From assembly GCA_002337005.1 (NCBI GenBank), contig DDFD01000055.1, positions 1-13,902 of the forward strand: a stretch of 13,902 nt of DNA. The letters are read 5' to 3'. The notes below the pieces were generated by a model that worked only from the letters and a program-made list of their open reading frames with translations, had not been told where the DNA came from and ran no database searches. Source of the DNA: Flavobacteriales bacterium UBA1937. GTDB taxonomy: Bacteria > Bacteroidota > Bacteroidia > Flavobacteriales > Weeksellaceae. The position numbers and the translations under genes were made by a program. Below, piece by piece: positions 1 through 6,178 of the stretch; position 1 is the stretch's first letter, and every line of letters begins with the position of its first letter.

Positions 1-80
1 ACTTAACAACTAAGCTTGACAAACACGCAGTAGAATATGCTGTAACAAGAAGAGCTAAGTTAAAAACTTCTAAAGCTTAA
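1..80 (+). CDS. rpsF: 30S ribosomal protein S6 (bS6), C-terminal end only
   Basis: The first 80 bases are the 3' end of an open frame whose first whole codon is at position 3 and whose TAA stop is at 78-80. The 25 visible residues end in RRAKLKTSKA and contain LDKHAVEYAVTRR, which resembles the C-terminal tail of flavobacterial S6. By family, S6 binds 16S rRNA with S18 in the platform of the small subunit. The identification rests on this short tail plus position, since S6 normally precedes S18 and L9 in one operon. The start and promoter lie outside the window, so nothing can be said of a leader or autoregulation. Confidence 0.85.
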   Translation, partial: LTTKLDKHAVEYAVTRRAKLKTSKA

Positions 81-106
81 TTTCTAACCCTTAAAAATTT
101 AAAAAA

Positions 107-409
107 ATGGCAATCGACGAAATGGCACAACAAGCCGCAGCAGGTGGCGAATCTGAAGTAAAATTTCTTACTCCACTAGATATTACTACAAAATCTGAAA
201 AAAAATATTGTAGATTCAAAAAATTCGGAATTAAGCACGTAGATTATAAAGATGCTGATTTCTTATTACAATTTGTAAACGAACAAGGTAAAATCTTACC
301 AAGAAGATATACAGGTACTTCTCTTAAATACCAAAGAAAAGTTTCTGCAGCTATCAAAAGAGCTAGACACTTAGCTTTAATGCCTTACGTAGCAGATTTA
401 TTAAAATAA
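107..409 (+). CDS. rpsR: 30S ribosomal protein S18 (bS18)
   Basis: A 100-residue protein with the S18 core: YCRFKKFG near residue 34, then KILPRRYTGTSLKYQRKV (about 62-79) and the basic IKRARHLALMPYV end. By family it sits next to S6 on the small-subunit platform and contacts 16S rRNA. It is longer at the N-terminus than the usual 75-80 residue S18, with an Ala/Gly/Glu-rich leader (residues 1-20), a form I associate with Bacteroidota. It starts 26 bases after rpsF and is surely co-transcribed with it. The stretch before the ATG is A-rich with no Shine-Dalgarno motif, as is common in this phylum. Confidence 0.97.
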   Translation: MAIDEMAQQAAAGGESEVKFLTPLDITTKSEKKYCRFKKFGIKHVDYKDADFLLQFVNEQGKILPRRYTGTSLKYQRKVSAAIKRARHLALMPYVADLLK

Positions 410-416
410 TTATTTA

Positions 417-453
417 ACTAAAATAAATTGTTGGTTTTAGTTTATTCTAAACC
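417..453 (+). other. Two overlapping, mutually exclusive small hairpins in the rpsR-rplI spacer
   Basis: In the 74-base gap, ACTAAAA (417-423) can pair with TTTTAGT (435-441). The same right arm can instead be the left arm of a second stem, GGTTTTAG (433-440) with CTAAACC (447-453), with one bulged base. Both cannot form at once. The pairing is read directly from sequence; a regulatory role is only a possibility, and AT-rich spacers give weak stems by chance. Confidence 0.3.
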
Positions 454-470
454 TAACTTTTAAATTAAAA

Positions 471-475
471 AAGGA
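471..475 (+). promoter_or_regulatory. Shine-Dalgarno-like site of rplI
   Basis: AAGGA lies 8 bases before the rplI ATG at 484. It stands out because almost no other gene in the window has a recognisable ribosome binding site, and it supports the start chosen for L9. Confidence 0.6.
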
Positions 476-483
476 CAACAACA

Positions 484-966
484 ATGGAAATTATCCTAAA
501 AAAAGACGTAGAAAACTTAGGTCTTGAGTTTGATACTGTAAACGTAAAACCTGGTTATGCTAGAAATTTCTTGATTCCTCAAGGATTTGCACTTCTTGCT
601 ACTCCTAAAAATAAAGCAGCTCTAGAAGCTACTTTAGAAGCTAGAAAAGAAGAAGAAGCTAAATTAGTAGCTGCAGCTACTGCAATTGTTGAAAAACTAA
701 AAGCTACTCCTGTTACTATTACTGCTAAAGCTGGTACAGGTGATAAACTTTTCGGTTCTATCAATAATGCAAACTTAGCGGAAGCTCTTGCTAAAGCTGG
801 TGTAGAAGTTGATAAAAAATATATCAAAATCCCTGGTAATACGATTAAGAGAACTGGTAAATTCTCTGCTAAAGTAAGACCACACAGAAACGTAGAATAC
901 GAATATGAATTCGAAGTAGTTTCTGACGCTCCTGTAGCTGAAGCAGCTAAAACAGAAGAAGCTTAA
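484..966 (+). CDS. rplI: 50S ribosomal protein L9 (bL9)
   Basis: A 160-residue L9. The N-terminal RNA-binding domain opens with MEIILKKDVENLG and carries the family signature GYARNFLIPQGFA (about 24-36). A charged, Ala/Lys/Glu-rich helix follows (about 42-75), then the C-terminal domain with GDKLFGSI (about 86-93) and the RTGKFSAKVRPHRNVEYEYEFEVV end. By family it binds 23S rRNA near the base of the L1 stalk and extends off the ribosome. The last 12 or so residues are an acidic Ala/Glu tail beyond the usual 148-150 residue end. It is the last gene of the S6-S18-L9 operon, followed after 20 bases by a strong terminator. Confidence 0.97.
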   Translation: MEIILKKDVENLGLEFDTVNVKPGYARNFLIPQGFALLATPKNKAALEATLEARKEEEAKLVAAATAIVEKLKATPVTITAKAGTGDKLFGSINNANLAEALAKAGVEVDKKYIKIPGNTIKRTGKFSAKVRPHRNVEYEYEFEVVSDAPVAEAAKTEEA

Positions 967-986
967 TTAAATTAAACATACTTCTA

Positions 987-1020
987 AAACCGCTCATCAA
1001 AATTTGATGAGCGGTTTTTT
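987..1020 (+). terminator. Rho-independent terminator of the rpsF-rpsR-rplI operon
   Basis: ACCGCTCATC (989-998) pairs perfectly with GATGAGCGGT (1006-1015), and the stem can extend through A/T pairs on both sides. The loop is AAAATTT and a run of T follows (1015-1020). The first stem base pairs are GC-rich, so this is a strong terminator. The A run before the stem could also serve a minus-strand transcript, but none faces it here. Confidence 0.92.
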
Positions 1021-1064
1021 CTATCCTTAAACAAATAATCGTAAAGTGGCTTGCATATATTTAA

Positions 1065-1072
1065 TAACTTTG
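1065..1072 (+). promoter_or_regulatory. Candidate Bacteroidota -7 box for the DUF4197 gene
   Basis: TAACTTTG is an exact match to the Bacteroidota -7 consensus TAnnTTTG. It lies 40 bases before the ATG at 1113 and just after the ribosomal terminator, where a new promoter is expected. The nearest TTG (1051-1053) is only 11 bases upstream of the box, not the usual 17-23, so the -33 element is weak or absent. Confidence 0.45.
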
Positions 1073-1112
1073 GCTCAATATTTGGAAAACATACTATAAT
1101 AATAAAAACTCT

Positions 1113-1784
1113 ATGAAAAAATATATTCTAATGGCAGGTCTAGCTCTGGGCGCTACAGGAACCATAGTTACCACTACCCAATCTTGTGTAGCTGTTGCAA
1201 CCACAGTTGGACTTTCCCTCATCAAAAAGATACTAATTGGCGGAATTTCTAAAGGTTTAGGAATTTTTAAAGACAAAGACAGCTTTTTGGCAAATGGTCT
1301 AATTGATAAAGCCTTGCCAGACCAATTAAAAAGCATCAACTCTACCTTAGAAAAAATAGGATTAAGCAATTTAGTTTCTAAAGAAAAATCTTACATAGCG
1401 GATGCTGCGGCATTTATTGCTCCTATCGCTGAACCCATTTTGGTAAATACCGTTCAAAATATGACTTCTGAAGATGCACAAAGAATTGCAAATGGCGGAA
1501 AAGGAGCTGCTACTGCATATCTTAGAGAAAAAGCAAGTTCACAATTGATGGCAGCCATTGCACCAAAAGTAGATGCTAAATTAAACGAATATGGCATTGT
1601 AAAAACCATCAACACCGCTCTTAAAGGAAACAATTTATTAAGTGCACTTACTGGTAACCAAACCTCCACTGCATCTAGCAGTCTTAGTTCATTAGCTTCA
1701 GAGCAATTGGTAAACGGACTTTTTAACATTATAGAAAATTACGAAAAGACAAGTCCAGAAAATCCAATGAATTTTGTAAAATAG
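1113..1784 (+). CDS. Exported DUF4197 family protein, probable lipoprotein
   Basis: A 223-residue protein that matches DUF4197 as I know it: KALPDQLKSINSTLEKIG (67-84), IAPIAEPILVNTVQNMTSEDA (about 102-122), an AATAYLREK segment (132-140), PKVDAKLNEYG (151-161) and a C-terminal LVNGLFNIIENYEKTSPENP helix (199-218). The function of the family is unknown. The N-terminus is a signal peptide ending at Cys25 (TTQSC), a loose lipobox compatible with a Bacteroidota lipoprotein anchored in a membrane facing the periplasm. A low-complexity Ser/Thr stretch (about 183-194) interrupts the domain before its last helix. It appears to be a single-gene unit, with a -7 box upstream and a terminator after it. 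Confidence 0.85.
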   Translation: MKKYILMAGLALGATGTIVTTTQSCVAVATTVGLSLIKKILIGGISKGLGIFKDKDSFLANGLIDKALPDQLKSINSTLEKIGLSNLVSKEKSYIADAAAFIAPIAEPILVNTVQNMTSEDAQRIANGGKGAATAYLREKASSQLMAAIAPKVDAKLNEYGIVKTINTALKGNNLLSALTGNQTSTASSSLSSLASEQLVNGLFNIIENYEKTSPENPMNFVK

Positions 1785-1810
1785 TTTGAATTAAATATTA
1801 TAAATTCGTC

Positions 1811-1836
1811 TTGTCTAATTGATTAGGCGATTTTTT
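1811..1836 (+). terminator. Probable terminator after the DUF4197 gene
   Basis: TTGTCTAA (1811-1818) can pair with TTAGGCGA (1823-1830) with two G-T wobbles and a TTGA loop, followed by six T (1831-1836). The stem is weak, but the layout of hairpin plus T run 27 bases after the stop codon is typical. It lies inside the first codons of the longer, TTG-initiated reading frame of the next gene, which argues against that upstream start. Confidence 0.55.
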
Positions 1837-1854
1837 ATCTTAAAACAATTTAAA

Positions 1855-2163
1855 ATGATAGAAGTAACAGGAAACGAACAATTTGATGAACAAGCAGAAT
1901 TCTATGCTTCACTAAAGGTAAATCTAGAGAAAAATCACAATTTTCCAGAAGATTACCTCTACAAATTCATTATCTTGAATGATAAAGAAAAACTGACAGA
2001 AATTTATAAAGTCTTTGATGGCACCAAAAATACTTTTAGTACCAGAGAAAGCAGCAATGGAAAATACATCAGTTGCTCTATCCTTTGCTTTGTTTTAGAC
2101 GCAGAACACGTCATAAGACTGTACCAAGAAGTAGCAAAAATTGAAGGAGTGATTATGCTATAA
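1855..2163 (+). CDS. DUF493 family protein (YbeD-like)
   Basis: From the ATG at 1855 this is 102 residues. FPEDYLYKFIILNDKEKLTEIYKVF (about 30-54), FSTRESSNGKYIS and the end EVAKIEGVIML are typical of Bacteroidota DUF493 proteins, which are small, soluble and ferredoxin-like in fold (as in E. coli YbeD). Their role is not established. The frame is open upstream to a TTG at 1819, but those 12 codons cover the terminator of the previous gene, and the family starts close to the MIEVTGNEQFDEQAEFY segment, so the ATG is preferred. The 59 bases to the next gene show no terminator, so co-transcription with the TIGR01777 gene is possible. Confidence 0.88.
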   Translation: MIEVTGNEQFDEQAEFYASLKVNLEKNHNFPEDYLYKFIILNDKEKLTEIYKVFDGTKNTFSTRESSNGKYISCSILCFVLDAEHVIRLYQEVAKIEGVIML

Positions 2164-2222
2164 ATGATGAATGATGAAGCGAAAAATCAAACCATATCAA
2201 ACTGAATCAAACTTTAAGTAAA

Positions 2223-3122
2223 ATGAAAATCTTAATAACAGGAGCTAGCGGTTTAATTGGAAAATCTTTGGTGAAAAAACTCATCGAAAGAGGACATTCT
2301 GTGAATGTTCTTGTTAGAAAAAAAAACGAAAATCAGAATGAATTTCTGTGGAACCTTGATGAAAATTTCATTGAAGACGAAGCTTTTGAAGGGGTAGAAA
2401 GCATAATACACCTAGCTGGAGCTACCATTGCAAAAAGATGGACCAAAGAGTACAAAAAAGAACTTTATAGCTCTAGAATAGACACAGCCAAGCTTTTAAA
2501 AAAGTACGCACTAAAACATCATTTACCACTCAAAAGTTTTATTTCTGCTTCTGGTGTAAATTACTACGGAACTTTTACCAGCAACGAAATTTTAACCGAA
2601 GACACTCCCATCAAAAAATTAGATTTTTTAGCAGAATTGTGTAAAAATTGGGAAGAAGCAGCTCTTGATTTTACTGACATTTCTGAACGAATAGTTTGCC
2701 TAAGAACTTCCCCAGTTTTAGCAAAAAAAGGCGGCACTTTTGAGCCTTTAAAAAAAATAACAGACCTCAACCTAGCCTCAGCAATAGGAAGCGGAGACCA
2801 ATGGATGAATTGGATTCACATAGATGATTTGGTAGAATTGTACGTTATGGCAGTAGAAAACCAAGAAATGAACGGCTGTTACAATGCTGTAGCAGAAGAA
2901 ATACCTAGCAATAGGAACTTTATGAAAGAATTGGCTAGAAAATCTAAAAAACTTTTCATCCCAATTCCTGTACCAAGATTTTTAATTCAATTGATACTTG
3001 GCGAAATGTCAACCATCATTCTCGAAGGATGCAGAGTAAGTAATCAGAAAATAAAATCTTTAGGTTTTGAGTTTCAACATCCTCATTTAGAAGAAACTTT
3101 CGAAGATCTTTTACAAAAATAA
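2223..3122 (+). CDS. TIGR01777 family protein (SDR-type epimerase-like)
   Basis: A 299-residue protein, the usual length for TIGR01777 (also called the YfcH or SDR39U1 group). It has an N-terminal Rossmann nucleotide-binding motif GASGLIGKSL (7-16), then the family segments HLAGATIAKRWT (63-74), SASGVNYYG (108-116, with the region of the catalytic Tyr), ELCKNWEEAA (138-147), LRTSPVLAKKGG (160-171) and the MNWIHIDDLV motif (195-204). The C-terminal segment (about 245-298) includes the family's VSNQKIKSLGFEFQHP substrate-side region. It is presumably a cytosolic NAD(P)-dependent oxidoreductase or epimerase, with a substrate I cannot name. The coding sequence contains A runs of 8-9 bases (for example 2318-2326), but the frame is intact throughout. 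Confidence 0.93.
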   Translation: MKILITGASGLIGKSLVKKLIERGHSVNVLVRKKNENQNEFLWNLDENFIEDEAFEGVESIIHLAGATIAKRWTKEYKKELYSSRIDTAKLLKKYALKHHLPLKSFISASGVNYYGTFTSNEILTEDTPIKKLDFLAELCKNWEEAALDFTDISERIVCLRTSPVLAKKGGTFEPLKKITDLNLASAIGSGDQWMNWIHIDDLVELYVMAVENQEMNGCYNAVAEEIPSNRNFMKELARKSKKLFIPIPVPRFLIQLILGEMSTIILEGCRVSNQKIKSLGFEFQHPHLEETFEDLLQK

Positions 3123-3150
3123 AGCGGAATTGATTAGATTCCGCTTTTTT
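3121..3150. terminator. Bidirectional terminator shared by two convergent genes
   Basis: AAAGCGGAAT (3121-3130) and ATTCCGCTTT (3138-3147) form a perfect 10-bp stem with a 7-base loop. The left arm begins inside the TAA stop of the TIGR01777 gene (3120-3122). The T run to the right (3145-3151) reaches into the stop codon of the minus-strand arsC-like gene (3150-3152). Read from the other side, the stem is followed by a T-rich stretch as well, so it can serve both directions. Confidence 0.9.
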
Positions 3151-3497
3151 TATGAGTTCAAAAATTGTTCTAATTTTTCTAAATCTCTAGCTACAATTGC
3201 TTTATTATCTTTAATAACTATTGGTCTTTGCAATAACTTAGGATGATTGGCAAGTATAGAAATCAGTTCTTGCTCTGTATAAGTTTTAGAAGAAAAATTT
3301 TCTTTCCACAACTCTTCATTTTTTCTAATAATTTCATTTACAGAAACTTCTAACTTTTCTAATAAATCTTGAATTTCAATCTCTGATAAAGGATTTTCTA
3401 AATAAAATCTAGTTTCATAACTCAAATTTTTTGTTTCTAAAAACTGTACAACAGCTCTAGATTTACCGCATCTGTTGTTATGTAAAATTGTAGTCAT
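3150..3497 (-). CDS. arsC: ArsC family arsenate reductase (glutaredoxin type)
   Basis: A 115-residue thioredoxin-fold protein of the ArsC/Spx/YffB superfamily. The catalytic loop HNNRCGKSR holds His6 and Cys10. Arg58, Arg91 (in the RPIV motif with a cis-proline position) and Arg104 fall at the spacing of the arsenate-binding arginines of E. coli plasmid ArsC (Cys12, Arg60, Arg94, Arg107 in that protein, from memory). This favours a real arsenate reductase over the transcriptional Spx branch. By family it reduces arsenate to arsenite with glutathione/glutaredoxin or an equivalent thiol. No arsenite exporter or ArsR gene lies nearby, so a role in an ars operon is not supported here. It begins 44 bases after the deoxynucleoside kinase gene and is likely co-transcribed with it. 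Confidence 0.85.
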   Translation of the reverse strand: MTTILHNNRCGKSRAVVQFLETKNLSYETRFYLENPLSEIEIQDLLEKLEVSVNEIIRKNEELWKENFSSKTYTEQELISILANHPKLLQRPIVIKDNKAIVARDLEKLEQFLNS

Positions 3498-3541
3498 TTT
3501 TTGGTATTGGCTAATATTTTCCAGAAATTTTTTCTATTTTT

Positions 3542-4156
3542 TTAAAAAAGTCCGTGCAATTCTGCTTCTATTTTTTCTAAAATAAACCCAAAATCTTCTG
3601 GTCTATCTACAAAATCTAAATCATCTACTTCTATTACTAAAAGTTTACCTTCATTGTAATTAGAAATCCATTTTTCGTACTTTTCATTGAGCTTAGAAAG
3701 ATATTCAATACTGATGCTTGCTTCATAATCTCTCCCTCTTTTATAGATTTTCTTAACCAAATTAGGCACATCAGACTTTAAATATATTAATAAATCTGGT
3801 GCAGAAACAAAAGATTTCATCAAATGAAAAACAGAGGTATAATTATTAAAATCTCTCTCTGTTAATAAATTCATGTCATATAAATTTTCTGCAAAAATAT
3901 AGGCATCTTCATAGATCGTTCTATCTTGAATAATGTTTTTTCCGCTTTCTCTAATCTCTTTTACCTGACGAAATCTGCTGCCTAAAAAATAAATCTGAAG
4001 TGCAAAACTCCATTTATTCATATCTGCATAAAAGTCTTCTAAGTATGGATTATGATCTACATCTTCAAACTGAGCATCCCAATTATAATGCTTAGAGAGC
4101 ATGGTAGTTAGAGTGGTTTTTCCTGCGCCTATGTTTCCTGTTACTGCAATGTGCAT
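3542..4156 (-). CDS. Deoxynucleoside kinase
   Basis: A 204-residue member of the dNK/dCK/dGK family, of usual length. It has a P-loop GNIGAGKTT (7-15), Glu31 in the FEDVDHNPYLEDFY segment (substrate base and 5'-OH side), LQIYFLGSR (53-61, with the base-contacting Gln54), the QDRTIYED motif (77-84, the family's DRS/ERS site) and an arginine-rich LID, YKRGRDYE (138-145). By family it phosphorylates a deoxynucleoside with ATP to start salvage of dNTPs in the cytosol; which base it prefers cannot be read from sequence. It lies between an uncharacterised exported protein (63 bases upstream) and the ArsC gene (44 bases downstream), both on the same strand. No strong terminator separates the three. 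Confidence 0.93.
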   Translation of the reverse strand: MHIAVTGNIGAGKTTLTTMLSKHYNWDAQFEDVDHNPYLEDFYADMNKWSFALQIYFLGSRFRQVKEIRESGKNIIQDRTIYEDAYIFAENLYDMNLLTERDFNNYTSVFHLMKSFVSAPDLLIYLKSDVPNLVKKIYKRGRDYEASISIEYLSKLNEKYEKWISNYNEGKLLVIEVDDLDFVDRPEDFGFILEKIEAELHGLF

Positions 4157-4192
4157 AAAATTTTATGATTTAGAATTCACAATTTAAGATGT

Positions 4193-4217
4193 AAAGCAAT
4201 CTTCAATAGATTACTTT
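4193..4217 (-). other. Hairpin just after the stop codon of the exported protein gene
   Basis: AAAGCAATC (4193-4201) and GATTACTTT (4209-4217) pair over 9 bp with one G-T wobble and a 7-base loop, two bases beyond the stop codon at 4220-4222. Read on the minus strand no T run follows, so it is not a canonical intrinsic terminator. It may be a weak or decayed terminator or a 3'-end stabiliser between this gene and the kinase gene. Confidence 0.4.
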
Positions 4218-4219
4218 TC

Positions 4220-4972
4220 TTATTTAATTTTGTAAAGATAAAATTTGTCTGCTATCAAAGCCAAAAAATGAAGATGGTTTTTATCCACAATTTTTGCTTC
4301 CTTGTTGCTAAACACCATTTTAAATTCTTGCGATGGAAAATATTGATAAATTTTTTGTGAGGAAACTACGTAAATATCGTCATTTTCTCTGCTTAATCTT
4401 TTTCCGTTTTCAATGGTAAATTCTGACAATTTTTCTGAATTAAAACGATATACCTCAAAGCTTTTTTCCTTCAAAATAAATAGCTTACCGCTATAGACCA
4501 TTATATCTTTTATTCCGTCAAGATTAAATTGAATAGGGAAAGAATTCATTAAAATATCATCTCTAAAATTATAATACAAAAGCAGATTTCTAGATTCATC
4601 TATGAGCCAGACTTTTTGTAAATCTTCCACATAAGCCTGTTTTATAAATCCAAATTTTTGTTTCAAATCGATGGTTTGTATTTCGTTTAAGTTTTGATCT
4701 ATTAACTTGATTTCTTGAGAATTTTCGGAGAAAAGAACAATATTCAAAGGATTTTGTACACTTTGAATTTTGAAAGGATTTACCAACATCATCTTCCCTA
4801 TTTGATTGCCCAGAGAATCATATTTTATGAAACCAAAATCCTTGTTTTTAAACGCATAAATATTTCCGTAATCGTCTGCTAAAAAATCTTTTACACCTTT
4901 TAGTTCAAAATTTTTCTGACCAAAAAATTGAGTAAAAAATAAAACAAAAAACAGCAAGGAAATTTTATACAT
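4220..4972 (-). CDS. Uncharacterised exported protein, probably beta-propeller-like
   Basis: A 250-residue protein I do not recognise by name. Residues 1-18 are a clear signal peptide (YKISLLFFVLFFTQFFG, then QKNF). The rest alternates short hydrophobic strands with turns such as DDYGNIYAF, YDSLGNQIG, IDQNLNEIQTIDL, IDESRNLLLYYN and VYSGKLFILKE. This repeating pattern is typical of propeller blades, but no metal or catalytic motif is visible. There is no lipobox, so it is probably periplasmic. It lies 63 bases upstream of the deoxynucleoside kinase gene on the same strand. Flavobacterial genomes often carry a hypothetical protein in this place (from memory), but no functional link to the kinase is evident. 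Confidence 0.75.
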   Translation of the reverse strand: MYKISLLFFVLFFTQFFGQKNFELKGVKDFLADDYGNIYAFKNKDFGFIKYDSLGNQIGKMMLVNPFKIQSVQNPLNIVLFSENSQEIKLIDQNLNEIQTIDLKQKFGFIKQAYVEDLQKVWLIDESRNLLLYYNFRDDILMNSFPIQFNLDGIKDIMVYSGKLFILKEKSFEVYRFNSEKLSEFTIENGKRLSRENDDIYVVSSQKIYQYFPSQEFKMVFSNKEAKIVDKNHLHFLALIADKFYLYKIK

Positions 4973-5024
4973 TTCGAAATATAATTTTAGTAAAAGTAAT
5001 CAATAATTTTGAGAAATATTGAAC

Positions 5025-5053
5025 AAAAAAAGCATCACAAAAAATGATGCTTT
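5025..5053 (-). terminator. Terminator of the glutaminyl-peptide cyclotransferase gene
   Basis: AAAGCATCA (5029-5037) pairs perfectly with TGATGCTTT (5045-5053) around a 7-base loop. On the minus strand the stem is followed by a run of seven T (complement of 5025-5031). It lies 20 bases beyond the stop codon at 5074-5076. Its minus-strand left arm reads AAAGCATCATTTT, the same 13 bases found in the terminator on the other side of this gene (6122-6155). Confidence 0.88.
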
Positions 5054-5073
5054 CTATTAAAAAAGTTGAAAAA

Positions 5074-6093
5074 CTATTTAATTTTTACTTCGTAAATTTT
5101 ATCCCAATTTTTACCTGTTATCAACATATTTTCTCCTTTGAAAGCAATTCCGTTTAAGACATCATCTTCATTGGTAATATGTTTTTTAACAATTTCAGAA
5201 AAATCAAACTTACCTAATACTTCACCTGTTTTAGGGTCAATTTTCAGAATAATAGGCTTTTGCCAGACATTAGAGTAAATAAAGCCATTGTGGTATTCTA
5301 GTTCATTAATACTATCATAAATCTCTTTATTACCCGCTACAGAAATATATTTACTTATTTTAGAAGGATCTGATGAATTCAAGAAAAAAATATTTTTAGT
5401 ACCATCAGATGCAATTAAATTTTTGCCATCTGTAGTCATACCCCAGCCTTCTACCATTTGATTTGGCATAGCATACTCGCTTAACAATTCTAATGAATTT
5501 TTATCATAAACAAAAATCTTTCTGTTTTTATAAGTTAACTGAAAAATTTTGTTCCCAACAGAAGAAATTCCCTCAGAAAAAATATCATCTGGTTGTTTTA
5601 CCTCCTTAGAATTAGCAGCGCTTCCTAAGGTGTATTTCAATAATTTAGATTGCTTTTCTAAACCTACACTTTCATAAACGGTATTGCCTTCTAGATAAAA
5701 ACCTTCGGTAAAATTGCTGGTATTATGGGGATATTCTGCTACAATTTCGTAGGTGAGATTTTTTTCAGGATTTTTAGCAAATACATTGATGGTAGCATCC
5801 TGAGAAAGAACTTTTCCATCTTTTGTAATATTGATGGTTACAGCATTATCTCCTAAAGTAAAAAATTTAGGGTCTATTACCAAATCACTGGTTTCTTTAT
5901 CCCCAAAACTAATGCTAATGCTCTCTGCGTTTTCAGTTACTTCTTTCGGAAAATCTATTTTGTCACCGAAATGGTAACCTTTGGTTTCCATTGCAATGTT
6001 GTATTCATTCAGAGAATTCAAAACTTTCTCATCTTTGTTACAAGAAGCCAAAATAAGCAGCGTAAAAAAGCCTATAAAAAATGATTTTTTCAT
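5074..6093 (-). CDS. Glutaminyl-peptide cyclotransferase, lipoprotein
   Basis: A 339-residue protein of the plant/bacterial-type glutaminyl cyclase family (Glu_cyclase_2). Residues 1-18 are a lipoprotein signal ending LLILASC, so Cys18 is the predicted lipid anchor. Residues about 113-339 form the five-bladed propeller, with FTEGFYLEG (128-136), VYESVGL (139-145, Glu141 at the catalytic position), EGWGMTTDG (215-223), SDGT (229-232), INELEY (262-267), NVWQKP (275-280) and LNGIAF (313-318). By family it turns N-terminal Gln of exported proteins into pyroglutamate. Residues about 25-108 are an extra beta-rich segment not found in the minimal enzyme, perhaps Ig-like. It appears to be transcribed alone, with a -7 box 20 bases upstream and terminators on both sides. 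Confidence 0.9.
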   Translation of the reverse strand: MKKSFFIGFFTLLILASCNKDEKVLNSLNEYNIAMETKGYHFGDKIDFPKEVTENAESISISFGDKETSDLVIDPKFFTLGDNAVTINITKDGKVLSQDATINVFAKNPEKNLTYEIVAEYPHNTSNFTEGFYLEGNTVYESVGLEKQSKLLKYTLGSAANSKEVKQPDDIFSEGISSVGNKIFQLTYKNRKIFVYDKNSLELLSEYAMPNQMVEGWGMTTDGKNLIASDGTKNIFFLNSSDPSKISKYISVAGNKEIYDSINELEYHNGFIYSNVWQKPIILKIDPKTGEVLGKFDFSEIVKKHITNEDDVLNGIAFKGENMLITGKNWDKIYEVKIK

Positions 6094-6112
6094 TTATTTT
6101 TAAAATTTACGT

Positions 6113-6120
6113 CAAAACTA
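6113..6120 (-). promoter_or_regulatory. Candidate -7 box for the cyclotransferase gene
   Basis: On the minus strand TAGTTTTG is an exact TAnnTTTG match, 20 bases before the ATG (6093-6091). About 19-20 bases further upstream is TTTAGT, a partial match to the -33 TTTG element. It directly abuts the T run of the upstream gene's terminator. The leader would be very short, about a dozen bases. Confidence 0.5.
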
Positions 6121-6121
6121 C

Positions 6122-6155
6122 AAAAAAAGCACCATTTACTAAAAATGATGCTTTT
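6122..6155 (-). terminator. Terminator of the SRPBCC gene
   Basis: AAAAGCA (6125-6131) pairs with TGCTTTT (6149-6155); after one C/A mismatch, CATTT (6133-6137) pairs with AAATG (6143-6147) around a 5-base loop. On the minus strand a run of seven T follows (complement of 6122-6128). It lies 23 bases beyond the stop codon at 6179-6181. Confidence 0.85.
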
Positions 6156-6178
6156 ATTTTTGAAAATTTTATAAAAAA

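Noticed and set aside
1819..1854. TTG-initiated N-terminal extension of the DUF493 gene
   Set aside because: These 12 codons translate through the probable terminator of the DUF4197 gene, and the family starts near the internal ATG at 1855.
2318..2326. Run of nine A in the TIGR01777 gene as a possible phase-variable site
   Set aside because: Such runs are expected in AT-rich Lys codons, the frame is intact, and slippage here is not suggested by any alternative product.
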